DNA from: a virus
IMG/VR virus record: IMGVR_UViG_3300031240_000002
Coordinates: 23,738-87,737 of that record
DNA length: 64,000 bases
Reading direction: 5' to 3' (one strand)
A model generated the notes under the pieces. That model was not told the origin of the DNA, did no database searches, and saw only the letters and a list, made by a program, of their open reading frames with translations. A program made the position numbers and the translations under genes. Below are positions 33,546 through 40,993 of the stretch, piece after piece. The stretch's first letter is position 1; every line of letters starts with the position of its first letter.

Positions 33546-34478
33546 TCACGAGGACGCCAGTCCTCTTGTCGTGGGTTTCACGGGGCCCGCCGGTGCCACC
33601 GTCTCCGGGTTGCCCCACGCCGATTGCCAGGGAATGCAGAGGCTTCTGTCGTTTGGTCTGTTTGGTCCTTGCATCATTCGGACGATCTTGCCGGTCGGGC
33701 GCCCCTTCGAATCCTTCACGACCCACACGAACGGTTGGTCGACCGGCACCGTCTGGCCGTCCAGATCCTTGGAGTCGTCCCCCTCCCGATCGTCCCGCGT
33801 CTCGACCCAGCGCTTGAGTAGCTTCGGCATGGACATCCGAAAGCCCTCCATCGCTCTCTGCGTCGTCACCCCGGCTGCGTGCGAGAGCTCGGTCCTGCAT
33901 ACCCTCTCTGCCCGCCAACGCTGCCCATCGAACGTCCCTCCCGCCTTCACCAGTCGGTCGACCGCCTGGTCCACCGTCTCCCCCTGCACCAGGGACCGGG
34001 AGAGCCCGTCACGGATGGACAGGAGCGCCTGGGGCCCGTAGCGCTTGGCGCTGTCGCGGTAGCGCTGGAGGAGCGTGGGGGCGACGCTGGGGTAGACGCC
34101 GCGGACCACCGCAGCCTGCTCGGCAGCGATGACGGGGGTCATGGCGCCGCGGGCCGTCTCGACCCTGCCGATCATCTGCGCCACCTGGCGCGGCGCCACT
34201 ACCCCGGCGAGCTGCCCCGTCTGGTGGAGGTGCTCGCGGAAGGGGGCTTCGAAGTTGCGGAGGGCCTCGACGACCTGGGCGAGCACCAGCTGCAGGTGGA
34301 CGGCGGCGAAGGTCTGGCCCTTGCCGTCCCGCTTGAGGGAGGCGAGGCGGTCTTCGAGCTCGGTCCGGGAGGAGGCGTAGATGCCGCGCAGGCGCCCGAC
34401 GCCGCGGACCTCGATGATGCCGGCCAGCTGGGCGCGGTGGAGCGCCACGATCTCGCGGATGAGCGGGCTGACGGCCAC
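33546..34478 (-). CDS. MuF-like minor head protein (SPP1 gp7 family)
   Basis: 310 residues. Helical N-terminal part, then 'AERVCRTELSHAAGVTTQRAMEGF' (the 'a..i.rTe...a.n.a' signature), 'RWVETRDDREGDDSKDLDGQTVPVDQPFVW' (the 'W.t..D.r.c..H..ldGq' motif, here without the usual His/Cys) and 'CIPWQSAWGN'. Phage MuF proteins bind the portal and are packaged in the head. It lies between portal and scaffold genes, as normal. Confidence 0.85.
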   Translation of the reverse strand: MAVSPLIREIVALHRAQLAGIIEVRGVGRLRGIYASSRTELEDRLASLKRDGKGQTFAAVHLQLVLAQVVEALRNFEAPFREHLHQTGQLAGVVAPRQVAQMIGRVETARGAMTPVIAAEQAAVVRGVYPSVAPTLLQRYRDSAKRYGPQALLSIRDGLSRSLVQGETVDQAVDRLVKAGGTFDGQRWRAERVCRTELSHAAGVTTQRAMEGFRMSMPKLLKRWVETRDDREGDDSKDLDGQTVPVDQPFVWVVKDSKGRPTGKIVRMMQGPNRPNDRSLCIPWQSAWGNPETVAPAGPVKPTTRGLASS

Positions 34479-34487
34479 GGCGGCAGT

Positions 34488-34724
34488 CTACCGCGGTCGC
34501 CGGCGGGCGGCTCTCTCCTCGCGGATCGCGGCGCGCAGGTGACCGGCGAGCGCCTTTAGTCGATCGAGGGCGAAGGTGCAGCCGAGCCCCATCAGGCACC
34601 GTTCGCGGTAGCCGGTCGCCGGGTTCCAGTGCGTTCCGTGTGCCAGTAGGCCGGTGATCGCCCAGACGTAGAGGACCGTGCAGCCGGTCGCGATGATGAA
34701 CCCGATCAGCCCGCGGACGGTCAT
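34488..34724 (-). CDS. Small membrane protein
   Basis: 78 residues: 'GLIGFIIATGCTVLYVWAITGLLA' is one transmembrane helix; then 'RERCLMGLGCTFALDRLKAL' and a basic tail (EERAARRRPR). ATG 34724 overlaps the upstream stop as ATGA. Could be a holin or an anchor; unknown. Confidence 0.55.
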   Translation of the reverse strand: MTVRGLIGFIIATGCTVLYVWAITGLLAHGTHWNPATGYRERCLMGLGCTFALDRLKALAGHLRAAIREERAARRRPR

Positions 34725-35014
34725 GCCGGCAGCGCCTTCGGGTGGTGCGCCTGCTGGTGCTCCTTCATCGCCTTGGCCACGGCACGCGAGCCCCCGCACT
34801 TCCTGCACCGGGTGACGTTGAAGTGCGTCACGATCGGCCCGTGCTCCGCGCAGTCGATCACCTCGCCGTCCGTGTCGGTGTGCTTCTTCACGCAGAGGGG
34901 GCGCGCGCAGCTGAGCTGGAAGATCGGGTTCTTGGGCGTCGCCTTGGTGAAGCAGATCCCGCACCGCGAGAGCGACCGGTCCCCGGTGAAGTCTTCGCTG
35001 AGCTTGTCGAGCAT
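34721..35014 (-). CDS. Zinc-binding hypothetical protein
   Basis: 97 residues with three Cys pairs: 'CGICF', 'LSCARPLCVKKH' and 'CRKCGGSR', likely two zinc sites. GGAGG lies seven bases before ATG 35014. Unknown role; co-transcribed with the small membrane protein. Confidence 0.6.
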   Translation of the reverse strand: MLDKLSEDFTGDRSLSRCGICFTKATPKNPIFQLSCARPLCVKKHTDTDGEVIDCAEHGPIVTHFNVTRCRKCGGSRAVAKAMKEHQQAHHPKALPA

Positions 35015-35188
35015 CGTGGCCTCCGGTTTAACTACGTGACCCCTTACGAGGGTCAGGCGACCGATCTGCCGAATTTCCCTGCCCGGTGACAGGGGGGCTT
35101 CCGATCGCGGGCCGCCGCGAGTGTCAGCTCGCGGACCGCGCCGCTCGAGGGGGTGGCCGGCAGGTCCCGGTCCCGAGCGGGCCGAGTC
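35015..35188. other. 174-bp gene-free interval
   Basis: Between a zinc-protein start and the end of the upstream gene. It holds a short inverted repeat (35037-35055) resembling a tRNA anticodon arm, but no full tRNA, and TAGTTA near the start of the 35014 gene. Nothing else was recognised. Confidence 0.5.
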
Positions 35189-35545
35189 TTATTTTCTTGC
35201 GACGGCCATCAGTTTGAACTTGATGGTGCTGCGCTTCTTCTCCTCGTCGTACCCGGTCTCCGATGTCGCCTCGATCTCGTACTCGCGGGTGTTGATCTGC
35301 AGGCTGGTGATCTCGCGCCCGGTGGCATCGAACAAACGAATGGTGGCCGATTGGAGGTGGTCGGGGTTGGCGCCGACGTAGGTCGAGACCCTCTGGTTGA
35401 TCAGGGACAGGCATCGCCCGCACGGCTCGCCAGTGAAGTCGCCGGATTCGAGCGCCTTGGTCCTCACGTACTCGAAGGCCAGCTCGGCCCTCGTCTTGCC
35501 GCAGACCGATGTCTCTCCCCCGTCGGTGCTCCCGTGGACGCTCAT
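35189..35545 (-). CDS. Hypothetical protein with CxxC
   Basis: 118 residues. 'EPCGRCLSLINQRVSTYVGA' and 'ITSLQINTREYEIEATS' are structured. ATG 35545 is 6 bases after CGCGTAGTATC. Family not recognised. Confidence 0.6.
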   Translation of the reverse strand: MSVHGSTDGGETSVCGKTRAELAFEYVRTKALESGDFTGEPCGRCLSLINQRVSTYVGANPDHLQSATIRLFDATGREITSLQINTREYEIEATSETGYDEEKKRSTIKFKLMAVARK

Positions 35546-35551
35546 GCGGCA

Positions 35552-35562
35552 GATACTACGCG
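35552..35562 (-). promoter_or_regulatory. Leaderless promoter motif CGCGTAGTATC, copy 7
   Basis: Exact 11-mer, 6 bases before ATG 35545. Confidence 0.65.
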
Positions 35563-35990
35563 CCCGCGGGCGGGACCGAGGAAACGTCGTGGCGGGTGCC
35601 GTCCCAGTCGTCCAGCGCGACCGAGATCCTCTTGGCGCGCGGCTGCTTCTTGTTCAGCCAGATGACCAGCTCCTCGCGGATCACCAGGTCGGTGATGACC
35701 ATGGCGATCGCCAGCCCCTCGAAGAACGGGAGCTTCCGGATCTGCTTTGGCGTGATGTCGGGCGTGAACGGAAAATAGTTGCTCTTGGCCGGGGCGAAGG
35801 GAGCGAGGCCGAGGAGGACGGCCCACCAGCGCAGTCTGCGGTGGAGTCGAACCCGCCAGGACCGGCGCTGCCTGAAGTGCTCGGCGGCGGCGCGCGCGGT
35901 CGCGTCGATCATCGCCTCGGTCTCGACGATGCAATCCCACAGCGTGGAGATCTTCGGATACCCAGGCGGGACGATCAGCTCATCGGCCAT
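35556..35990 (-). CDS. Putative membrane-associated protein
   Basis: 144 residues. 'LRWWAVLLGLAPFAPAKS' and 'FFEGLAIAMVITDLVIREEL' are hydrophobic patches that may be re-entrant or transmembrane. TAGCGT lies eight bases before ATG 35990. Unknown. Confidence 0.55.
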   Translation of the reverse strand: MADELIVPPGYPKISTLWDCIVETEAMIDATARAAAEHFRQRRSWRVRLHRRLRWWAVLLGLAPFAPAKSNYFPFTPDITPKQIRKLPFFEGLAIAMVITDLVIREELVIWLNKKQPRAKRISVALDDWDGTRHDVSSVPPAGA

Positions 35991-36001
35991 GGGCCGGAAC
36001 G

Positions 36002-36466
36002 CTACCTCCGATCGCCGCGCATCGGGGGCGGTTTCTTGCCGGCCTCGATGGCGTTCTCTCGGGCGTGGACGCTGTTGCTCGCCTCCGTGTGGCAGTCCTC
36101 GCAGAGCGTGTGGAGGGCGTCCAGCTTGTTGACGTGGCCCATCTTCACGCCGCGCTTCAGGTCCTTCCGCTTCCGCGCCTCGCTGTCCTCCCGGATCTCT
36201 TTCGGATGGCCGCTGATGTGATCAAGCGTTACCCGCCGCTTGGGCGTGGGGCAGTGCTTGTTCGTGCAGCGGTACCCGTCCCGGCGGAAAACCGCCCTTG
36301 CCAGCCTGGGATCCAATCCGCCCTTCCCCCCGTTCGCCAGCGTGGCGCCGTGCTCGCGGGCCTCGCGCTGGATCTGCCGCACGACCGCGGCGTCCGCCCG
36401 CCGGTTGCGCCCGCCCGCCCGCTTGCGCGCCGCCGACCAGGACGCGACGGCTGCTCGGGTCGCCAC
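36002..36466 (-). CDS. HNH endonuclease
   Basis: 154 residues from GTG 36466, directly after the upstream TAG, with GGGGGAG as a ribosome site. A basic N-terminus leads to 'FRRDGYRCTNKHCPTPKRRVTLDHISGHPKE' and 'LDALHTLCEDCHTEASNS', an HNH core with catalytic LDH and zinc Cys pairs. Small free-standing HNH proteins near portal/terminase genes are common and may assist packaging. Confidence 0.75.
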   Translation of the reverse strand: MATRAAVASWSAARKRAGGRNRRADAAVVRQIQREAREHGATLANGGKGGLDPRLARAVFRRDGYRCTNKHCPTPKRRVTLDHISGHPKEIREDSEARKRKDLKRGVKMGHVNKLDALHTLCEDCHTEASNSVHARENAIEAGKKPPPMRGDRR

Positions 36467-37060
36467 CTACTCCCCCGAGGCCACGACGGGGGGGGCGTTC
36501 GGGTTGGTGGAGGGACCGGGCGGAACCGGCGCCCCATCTGCCCCGATCCGAAGGTTCGCCTGGCGCCCGCCGAACGGGTCCCGTTGGCCGTCGTACTCGG
36601 GCACCATGGCGCGCGGCGTGGGGTAGAGACGTTCGGCCTCTTCGACGGGGGGCAGCAGGTACAGGAGCGGCCTGCCGCTGCTGTCCGTTCCAGACGGATC
36701 GAGATCCCTCAGTCCAGCGAGGTACTCGTGATACTTGTCCACCGCGTTCCCCTCGCTGTCGACACCCTGGCGGAGGAGCCCGTTGGCCATCGAGCCCGGG
36801 GCGCCGCTGGGGGAGCCAAGGGGCTGGCCGCCGGGCCCGACGAGGCGGGACGGCTGCGGCGCGGCCGCGAGCGGGAGCGCCACCTGGACCAGCAGGAACT
36901 GCCGGTGCGTCTCGTTCCAGGCGTAGGCGTAGCCGTCGGGGGGCGGCGGGAGCGTGGCGGGTGACGGCGCGGCGGCCGCTGGTGCTGGGGCGGGAGCGCT
37001 ACCGGGCCGCGACGACGGCCCCCGCCTGAGCATACTGGCGACTTGTTCCCGGGTAGGCAT
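36467..37060 (-). CDS. Pro/Ala-rich hypothetical protein
   Basis: 197 residues: 'MPTREQVASMLRRGPSSRPG', then a Pro/Ala linker, then 'NETHRQFLLVQVALPLAAAP' and 'ERLYPTPRAMVPEYDGQRDP'. Overlaps the downstream end of the phosphatase-like gene by 62 bases. TACCCT lies five bases before ATG 37060. Unknown. Confidence 0.55.
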   Translation of the reverse strand: MPTREQVASMLRRGPSSRPGSAPAPAPAAAAPSPATLPPPPDGYAYAWNETHRQFLLVQVALPLAAAPQPSRLVGPGGQPLGSPSGAPGSMANGLLRQGVDSEGNAVDKYHEYLAGLRDLDPSGTDSSGRPLLYLLPPVEEAERLYPTPRAMVPEYDGQRDPFGGRQANLRIGADGAPVPPGPSTNPNAPPVVASGE

Positions 37061-37478
37061 GGCTCAGGGTAACCCCCAACTCCTGCGCGAGTCGACCCCA
37101 GTCTGGGACCTCGCTGCGATCATCCACGAAGGCGTCGACCATGGGTTTACCCGGGGATGTCCAGGGCTGCATGAGGTGCCAGACGCCCTCCGCAATCAGG
37201 AAGGACCGAGCCTCCTCCCAGAGTGCCCAGCTCTTCTCGACGTCTGGGCTCGCGCGGCCGCTGCGCCAGAAGTCGTCGGCGTCCCACGGCTCGGCGTCGA
37301 CCAGCACGCAGGCGACCGCGCAGCGGCAGGAGAAGAGCCAGAGCTTCATCCCGGCGGCGGCTGCGGCCACCACGAACTCGCGTGCCTTCGGGCGCCAGCG
37401 CAGCGGGGTGACGTCCTTCTCGACGAGGGAGCCGTCCAGGTCCAGGGCGAGGGAGATGGTGCCGTCGGGCGCGGGCAT
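36999..37478 (-). CDS. HAD-like phosphatase
   Basis: 159 residues. 'SLALDLDGSLVEKDVTPLRW' is the HAD motif I (DxDGT/S). 'AAAAGMKLWLFSCR' is motif II-like, and 'KPMVDAFVDDRSEV' gives the motif IV acidic pair. It could dephosphorylate nucleotides or nucleic-acid ends (as in polynucleotide kinase-phosphatases), but there is no kinase domain. Overlaps both neighbours. Confidence 0.7.
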   Translation of the reverse strand: MPAPDGTISLALDLDGSLVEKDVTPLRWRPKAREFVVAAAAAGMKLWLFSCRCAVACVLVDAEPWDADDFWRSGRASPDVEKSWALWEEARSFLIAEGVWHLMQPWTSPGKPMVDAFVDDRSEVPDWGRLAQELGVTLSHAYPGTSRQYAQAGAVVAAR

Positions 37479-37768
37479 CAGCAGGGGATCCAGCGGCCGT
37501 CTTTGACGAAGCCGTGGTGGCCGCAGGCCCGGCAGAGCAACGACGGCGAGACCGTCAGCGGCTCCAGCTTATCGAGCGTCCATCCGCGCGCTCCGTCGTC
37601 GAGCGGGATGAACCCGAGCGCCTCTTTCCCGTCCTTGCACGAGTGCCAATAGTCGAAGCCGGACAGCTTCCCCGCCAGCGATGGGTCGATCCCGGGAGCG
37701 TCCTTCTCGGTCGGGTAGTAGCAGATCGAGATCGTGACGCCGTGGCCGATGTCGACGCGCTCGCTCAC
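37478..37768 (-). CDS. DUF6527-like zinc protein
   Basis: 96 residues from GTG 37768 (GTGA with the portal stop). 'LEPLTVSPSLLCRACGHHGFVKDGRWIPC' resembles the 'PTlsPSI....CH.fi.dG.w' end of DUF6527 phage proteins. The role is unknown. Confidence 0.55.
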   Translation of the reverse strand: MSERVDIGHGVTISICYYPTEKDAPGIDPSLAGKLSGFDYWHSCKDGKEALGFIPLDDGARGWTLDKLEPLTVSPSLLCRACGHHGFVKDGRWIPC

Positions 37769-39543
37769 GGCTGGCCGCCCTGGCCGGCGCCGGGGCTGTT
37801 CTGGCCGTCCCCGTCCTGCTCCGACTGCGTCCCCTCGACGACGGTGCGCTCCATTTTTACGCCGCCCTCGAACCCGGCCAGCGCTCGCTCCGCCTGCTCC
37901 TGGCTCTCGGCGTTGGCGCCGGCCACCTCTGCCTCCACGTCGGTCACGCCGAAGAGGGGAGCCACGCGGGTGGCGGCCGTCACCTGGGTGATGAGCCGCG
38001 AGGCGTTCGCCGCGGTGCTGTTCTGGATCATGTCCTTGATGTCGTTCTCGGTGGGGGGGAAGTAGGGCCCCCACTTGAGGCTCATGTACCCGCCGGCGCC
38101 GAGCTTCTGGGGTACGAGCTCGTCGGTGGCTTGGCCGTCTGCTGCGGGCGCGCGGCGCATCGGCATGTCCAGCTTGAACTTCCCGATCCGCGTCTGCCCG
38201 TCCTCGCCGTCCGGGAGCTGCACCGGGGCCTCGGCCTTCTTCCCGATGAGCACCACGATCTTCATCACCTCGACGATCGCGTCCCCATACTGGCCGCGGA
38301 GGTCGTCGCAGCGGGAGATCATCGGGGCATAGCGGAGCTCGATCGCCTTGGCGCTCTGGCTGTTGGCGATGTCCTGGTCGTCGGGGAAGACGGCGCCGGT
38401 GATCTCGTCGATCTGGCTCTCCAGCTTGTCGGAGACCTTGAGCGCCATCTCGATGCCAGACCCGGTCATCTCCATGTACCGGGCCGAGCCCTGGAGGCCG
38501 ACCTCCATCGCGAAGTCGGATCCCTTCACCATCGCCCCATTGCCGTCGACTACGTGGGGATCCGTCGAGGTGATGACGGTGGGATCGCAGTTGGCGAGGG
38601 TGGCGTAGTTCGCCTGAGAGATCAGGCGGTCGTTCGTGTCGATCGTCTCGAAGGCCCCCTCGCAGTCGGCGCCGCCGCCGTCCTCGTCCTCCTCATCGGC
38701 GATGTTCTGGATCCAGGTGCCGGGGAAGACGCCGAGCCCGTGGTGCAGGGAGAGCTGGGGATCGATCGTCCATGCGTTCGCCGGGTCCGCCTTGGCGGCG
38801 TCGACCGTGATCTCGGTGTACCGGATGTCGTCGTTCTCCGTGATGATCCGACGGACCAGGTACTCGACCTGGCGGATGCTCCCGTCGGGCTTGCCGTCGT
38901 CGTCAGCGCCGGGCTCCGTGCGGAGCGTCCGATACATGAGCAGCACGCCGCGGAGGCTCCAGTTGCGCTTGTCCTTCCAGATCTTCACCGCGACGTACTT
39001 GGCGTTGTGGACCTCGAAGACCCAGCGGCTCTCGACGACGTGGACGGTCATCATGACCGAGCCCATGCCGCCGCCCTTGTTGCGGGCGATCCGCATCGAT
39101 CGCCAGAAGCGGCCCGCCTCCCTGACCGCGTCCAGGTAGTCCTCGGTGTCCGCGTCCTGCTCGACCTTCACCTTGGGGATTCGCTGGGAGCTGAAGAGCA
39201 TGTCAGTGAAGCGCTGGGTGGTGGTCTTCGCCTTCCGGGTGGGGGCGGTCGGGCGCTTCTCGCGCGCGGTCTTCTTCGGCGACTCGCCGCCGCTCGGCTG
39301 GGTGCCGGCGGGGAAGAGAACCTCGGGCGAGATCGTTTCCAGCGCGTCGGCGCGGTCCCCCCACCAGTCGGTCTTCTGGTGGTCGTACTCGAGTGCGCGG
39401 GCGAAGGCTTCCTTCCGGTCGAGCCTCGCGTAACGCTCGGTGACGTCGAAGACCGCCCGCTGCTGGAGGAGCTGCACCACCTGCTGGTCGGTGGGGACGA
39501 ACGCTGTCGGCGCTGGGGCGCCCTTGATCGTCGTTGCGGCCAC
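37765..39543 (-). CDS. Portal protein
   Basis: 592 residues, between terminase-nuclease region and MuF, as expected. Helical, acidic, with 'TTQRFTDMLFSSQRIPKVKV', 'ESRWVFEVHNAKYVAVKIW', 'YFPPTENDIKDMIQNSTAANASRLIT' and a disordered Gln/Gly-rich C-terminus. The 'W....p.t..e....' pattern near 525 is typical of portal clip/crown helices. Forms the dodecameric ring through which DNA is packaged. Confidence 0.8.
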   Translation of the reverse strand: MAATTIKGAPAPTAFVPTDQQVVQLLQQRAVFDVTERYARLDRKEAFARALEYDHQKTDWWGDRADALETISPEVLFPAGTQPSGGESPKKTAREKRPTAPTRKAKTTTQRFTDMLFSSQRIPKVKVEQDADTEDYLDAVREAGRFWRSMRIARNKGGGMGSVMMTVHVVESRWVFEVHNAKYVAVKIWKDKRNWSLRGVLLMYRTLRTEPGADDDGKPDGSIRQVEYLVRRIITENDDIRYTEITVDAAKADPANAWTIDPQLSLHHGLGVFPGTWIQNIADEEDEDGGGADCEGAFETIDTNDRLISQANYATLANCDPTVITSTDPHVVDGNGAMVKGSDFAMEVGLQGSARYMEMTGSGIEMALKVSDKLESQIDEITGAVFPDDQDIANSQSAKAIELRYAPMISRCDDLRGQYGDAIVEVMKIVVLIGKKAEAPVQLPDGEDGQTRIGKFKLDMPMRRAPAADGQATDELVPQKLGAGGYMSLKWGPYFPPTENDIKDMIQNSTAANASRLITQVTAATRVAPLFGVTDVEAEVAGANAESQEQAERALAGFEGGVKMERTVVEGTQSEQDGDGQNSPGAGQGGQP

Positions 39544-39551
39544 GGGTCAGC

Positions 39552-39704
39552 CTACTCCGGGCGACCGAGATACATCAACGTGGTCCGCCACCACCAGCGA
39601 AGGAAGCGGCGGAGCGGGCCGCGGCGAGGCGGGGCGGGCGGTGGAGGCTGCAGGGCGACGAGCGACCTGGTCTCGTCCTCGAGCGCGCGCGTGGAGAAGG
39701 GCAG
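39552..39704 (-). CDS. Possible short basic ORF after the portal gene
   Basis: An open frame (LPFSTRALEDETRSLVALQ then RRFLRWWWRTTLMYLGRPE) with no ATG/GTG/TTG; CTG 39704 is the only start. Tentative; it may be non-coding or a frame-shifted tail of the neighbour. Confidence 0.25.
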   Translation of the reverse strand: MPFSTRALEDETRSLVALQPPPPAPPRRGPLRRFLRWWWRTTLMYLGRPE

Positions 39705-39709
39705 CCAGA

Positions 39710-40132
39710 CTACCTGCGCTGGCGCGCGCGGACGAGGTCCTGCTTGGTGACCTTCCCCTTCGTGGCCTGCCGCTTCAGCTTCTCCTCCCGGATGTACCGG
39801 TCGAACGCCTCCGGCCCCCCCGGCCACCCCGTCGTCAGGTCGCTCGGGGTGTAGGCCAGCTTCAGCTTGTCGTTCCTCCATTCGCCCTCCGTCTTGAGCG
39901 GGCCCGGCAGGAGCGCCAGCCGCTCGACCGGCCACCAGACAAACCCGTGGTAGCTGAGCGCTTGGCGGAAGCTCTCGTCCGTCTTGCCGTCGCTGTGTTC
40001 GGCCAGGAACTCCCGGCGCTGCTGCTCGTCGATCCCGGGCCGCTGGTCCTGAACGCCGTAGTCGAGCTTGGTGACGACTCGGTCCATGGTCGCCTCGTAG
40101 GCGCCGGTCGCGGCCTTCTCGATGAAGCCCAC
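39710..40132 (-). CDS. Hypothetical protein
   Basis: 140 residues. GTG 40132 is preferred over the upstream ATG 40192, because the extra residues look like an out-of-frame reading of the 25-residue ORF and AGGGA lies before the GTG. 'GFIEKAATGAYEATMDRVV' and 'WPGGPEAFDRYIREEKLKRQ' are structured, with a basic C-terminus. Unknown. Confidence 0.55.
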   Translation of the reverse strand: MGFIEKAATGAYEATMDRVVTKLDYGVQDQRPGIDEQQRREFLAEHSDGKTDESFRQALSYHGFVWWPVERLALLPGPLKTEGEWRNDKLKLAYTPSDLTTGWPGGPEAFDRYIREEKLKRQATKGKVTKQDLVRARQRR

Positions 40133-40134
40133 GG

Positions 40135-40212
40135 TCAGCGTCCCTGGCGCGCGCGCATCCGCTGGCCGTTGCGGAGGCACCCGAGAGCCCATCCAAAGTC
40201 GGCGGGGTGCAT
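40135..40212 (-). CDS. 25-residue ORF
   Basis: MHPADFGWALGCLRNGQRMR then ARQGR, starting at ATG 40212, three bases after the upstream stop, and ending 2 bases before GTG 40132. The 'DFGWAL..L..G.rmrR' pattern recalls the start of DUF2829-type proteins, which are longer. So it may be a truncated relic or a real micro-protein. Confidence 0.35.
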   Translation of the reverse strand: MHPADFGWALGCLRNGQRMRARQGR

Positions 40213-40215
40213 GGG

Positions 40216-40527
40216 TCAGACCTTCGACCTGTCGCCGCCGCCGTGCCGCTCCTCGTGCTCACGCCGGCGGGCGTCGACTTCCGCCTCGGTCGTGTACCCG
40301 GGCGGGACCAACTTGTGGACGATGAAGCCGCCGCTGAGCGCGGCCAGGACCTCGGGGCTCTTCTCCGCCTCCGAGACGCTGTCGGCCCTTACCTGCACCC
40401 GCTTGAAGTCCTCGGGCTTCGCCGTGACCGTGTTGACGTTCTTCTTCAAGATCACCACGTCGAAGCTCTGGGTCCGTGGATACCAGAGGTCGTCTTCCGC
40501 GCCGGGCGACTCGTCGGGCTTGGGCAT
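40216..40527 (-). CDS. Hypothetical protein
   Basis: 103 residues: 'PRTQSFDVVILKKNVNTVTA' and 'VRADSVSEAEKSPEVLAALS' suggest a small alpha/beta fold of the kind that bears a DUF-type 'V.A.s..eA' motif. Charged His-rich C-terminus. Unknown. Confidence 0.55.
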   Translation of the reverse strand: MPKPDESPGAEDDLWYPRTQSFDVVILKKNVNTVTAKPEDFKRVQVRADSVSEAEKSPEVLAALSGGFIVHKLVPPGYTTEAEVDARRREHEERHGGGDRSKV

Positions 40528-40574
40528 GGCGAACAGCCTGCCACCGCGATGGGGGCGGGGTCCACCGGAAACGG

Positions 40575-40955
40575 TCAGCGGGGGTTGTAGCCGGGCTTGT
40601 TCAGGACAGCGGGGCGATCGAGATTCCCTCGCGGACGGAGGGGACGATCCTCGGAGACGACCCGCTCTTTAATCTTCGTGAGGTTCGTGACGTGCGGCGC
40701 TTCGGCATGCGCCCCTGCTCTCTCAAGCATGGTCGGCTCGCGCGGGAGAGTCCGCCCGTATCCGGTCGCCGCGCCCTTCTCTAGCTTCTGGACCTGGGCG
40801 GTATGGAACGGCGCGTGCGCTGTCGTCTGCCTCACCCCCGGGTGTGGGTCCATCCCCATCGCCGCCTTCGCCGTCGCCTCCTTGGCATAGATCGGACGCC
40901 CCGAGCTCGTGTGCCCGACGACCTTGCCGCCGCGCGATCCTTCTCCTGCACCCAT
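40575..40955 (-). CDS. Hypothetical protein
   Basis: 126 residues. 'GKVVGHTSSGRPIYAKEATA' matches the 'G.T.sGkpI...' signature of short phage structural-proximal proteins; the rest is basic and Ala/Pro-rich. ATG 40955 is seven bases after TAGGCT. No functional assignment. Confidence 0.55.
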   Translation of the reverse strand: MGAGEGSRGGKVVGHTSSGRPIYAKEATAKAAMGMDPHPGVRQTTAHAPFHTAQVQKLEKGAATGYGRTLPREPTMLERAGAHAEAPHVTNLTKIKERVVSEDRPLRPRGNLDRPAVLNKPGYNPR

Positions 40956-40993
40956 GGACGAAAGCCTACCTCCCGGGGCGGGGGTGGGTCCAG

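Noticed and set aside
35037-35055. TGACCC - 7-base loop - GGGTCA, resembling a tRNA anticodon arm (TAC)
   Set aside because: No matching acceptor stem, D-arm or T-loop (GTTCRA) at the right distances on either strand.
39710-40192. Longer start (ATG 40192) for the 140-residue protein
   Set aside because: The extra residues look like an off-frame reading of the 25-residue ORF; GTG 40132 with an upstream AGGGA fits better.
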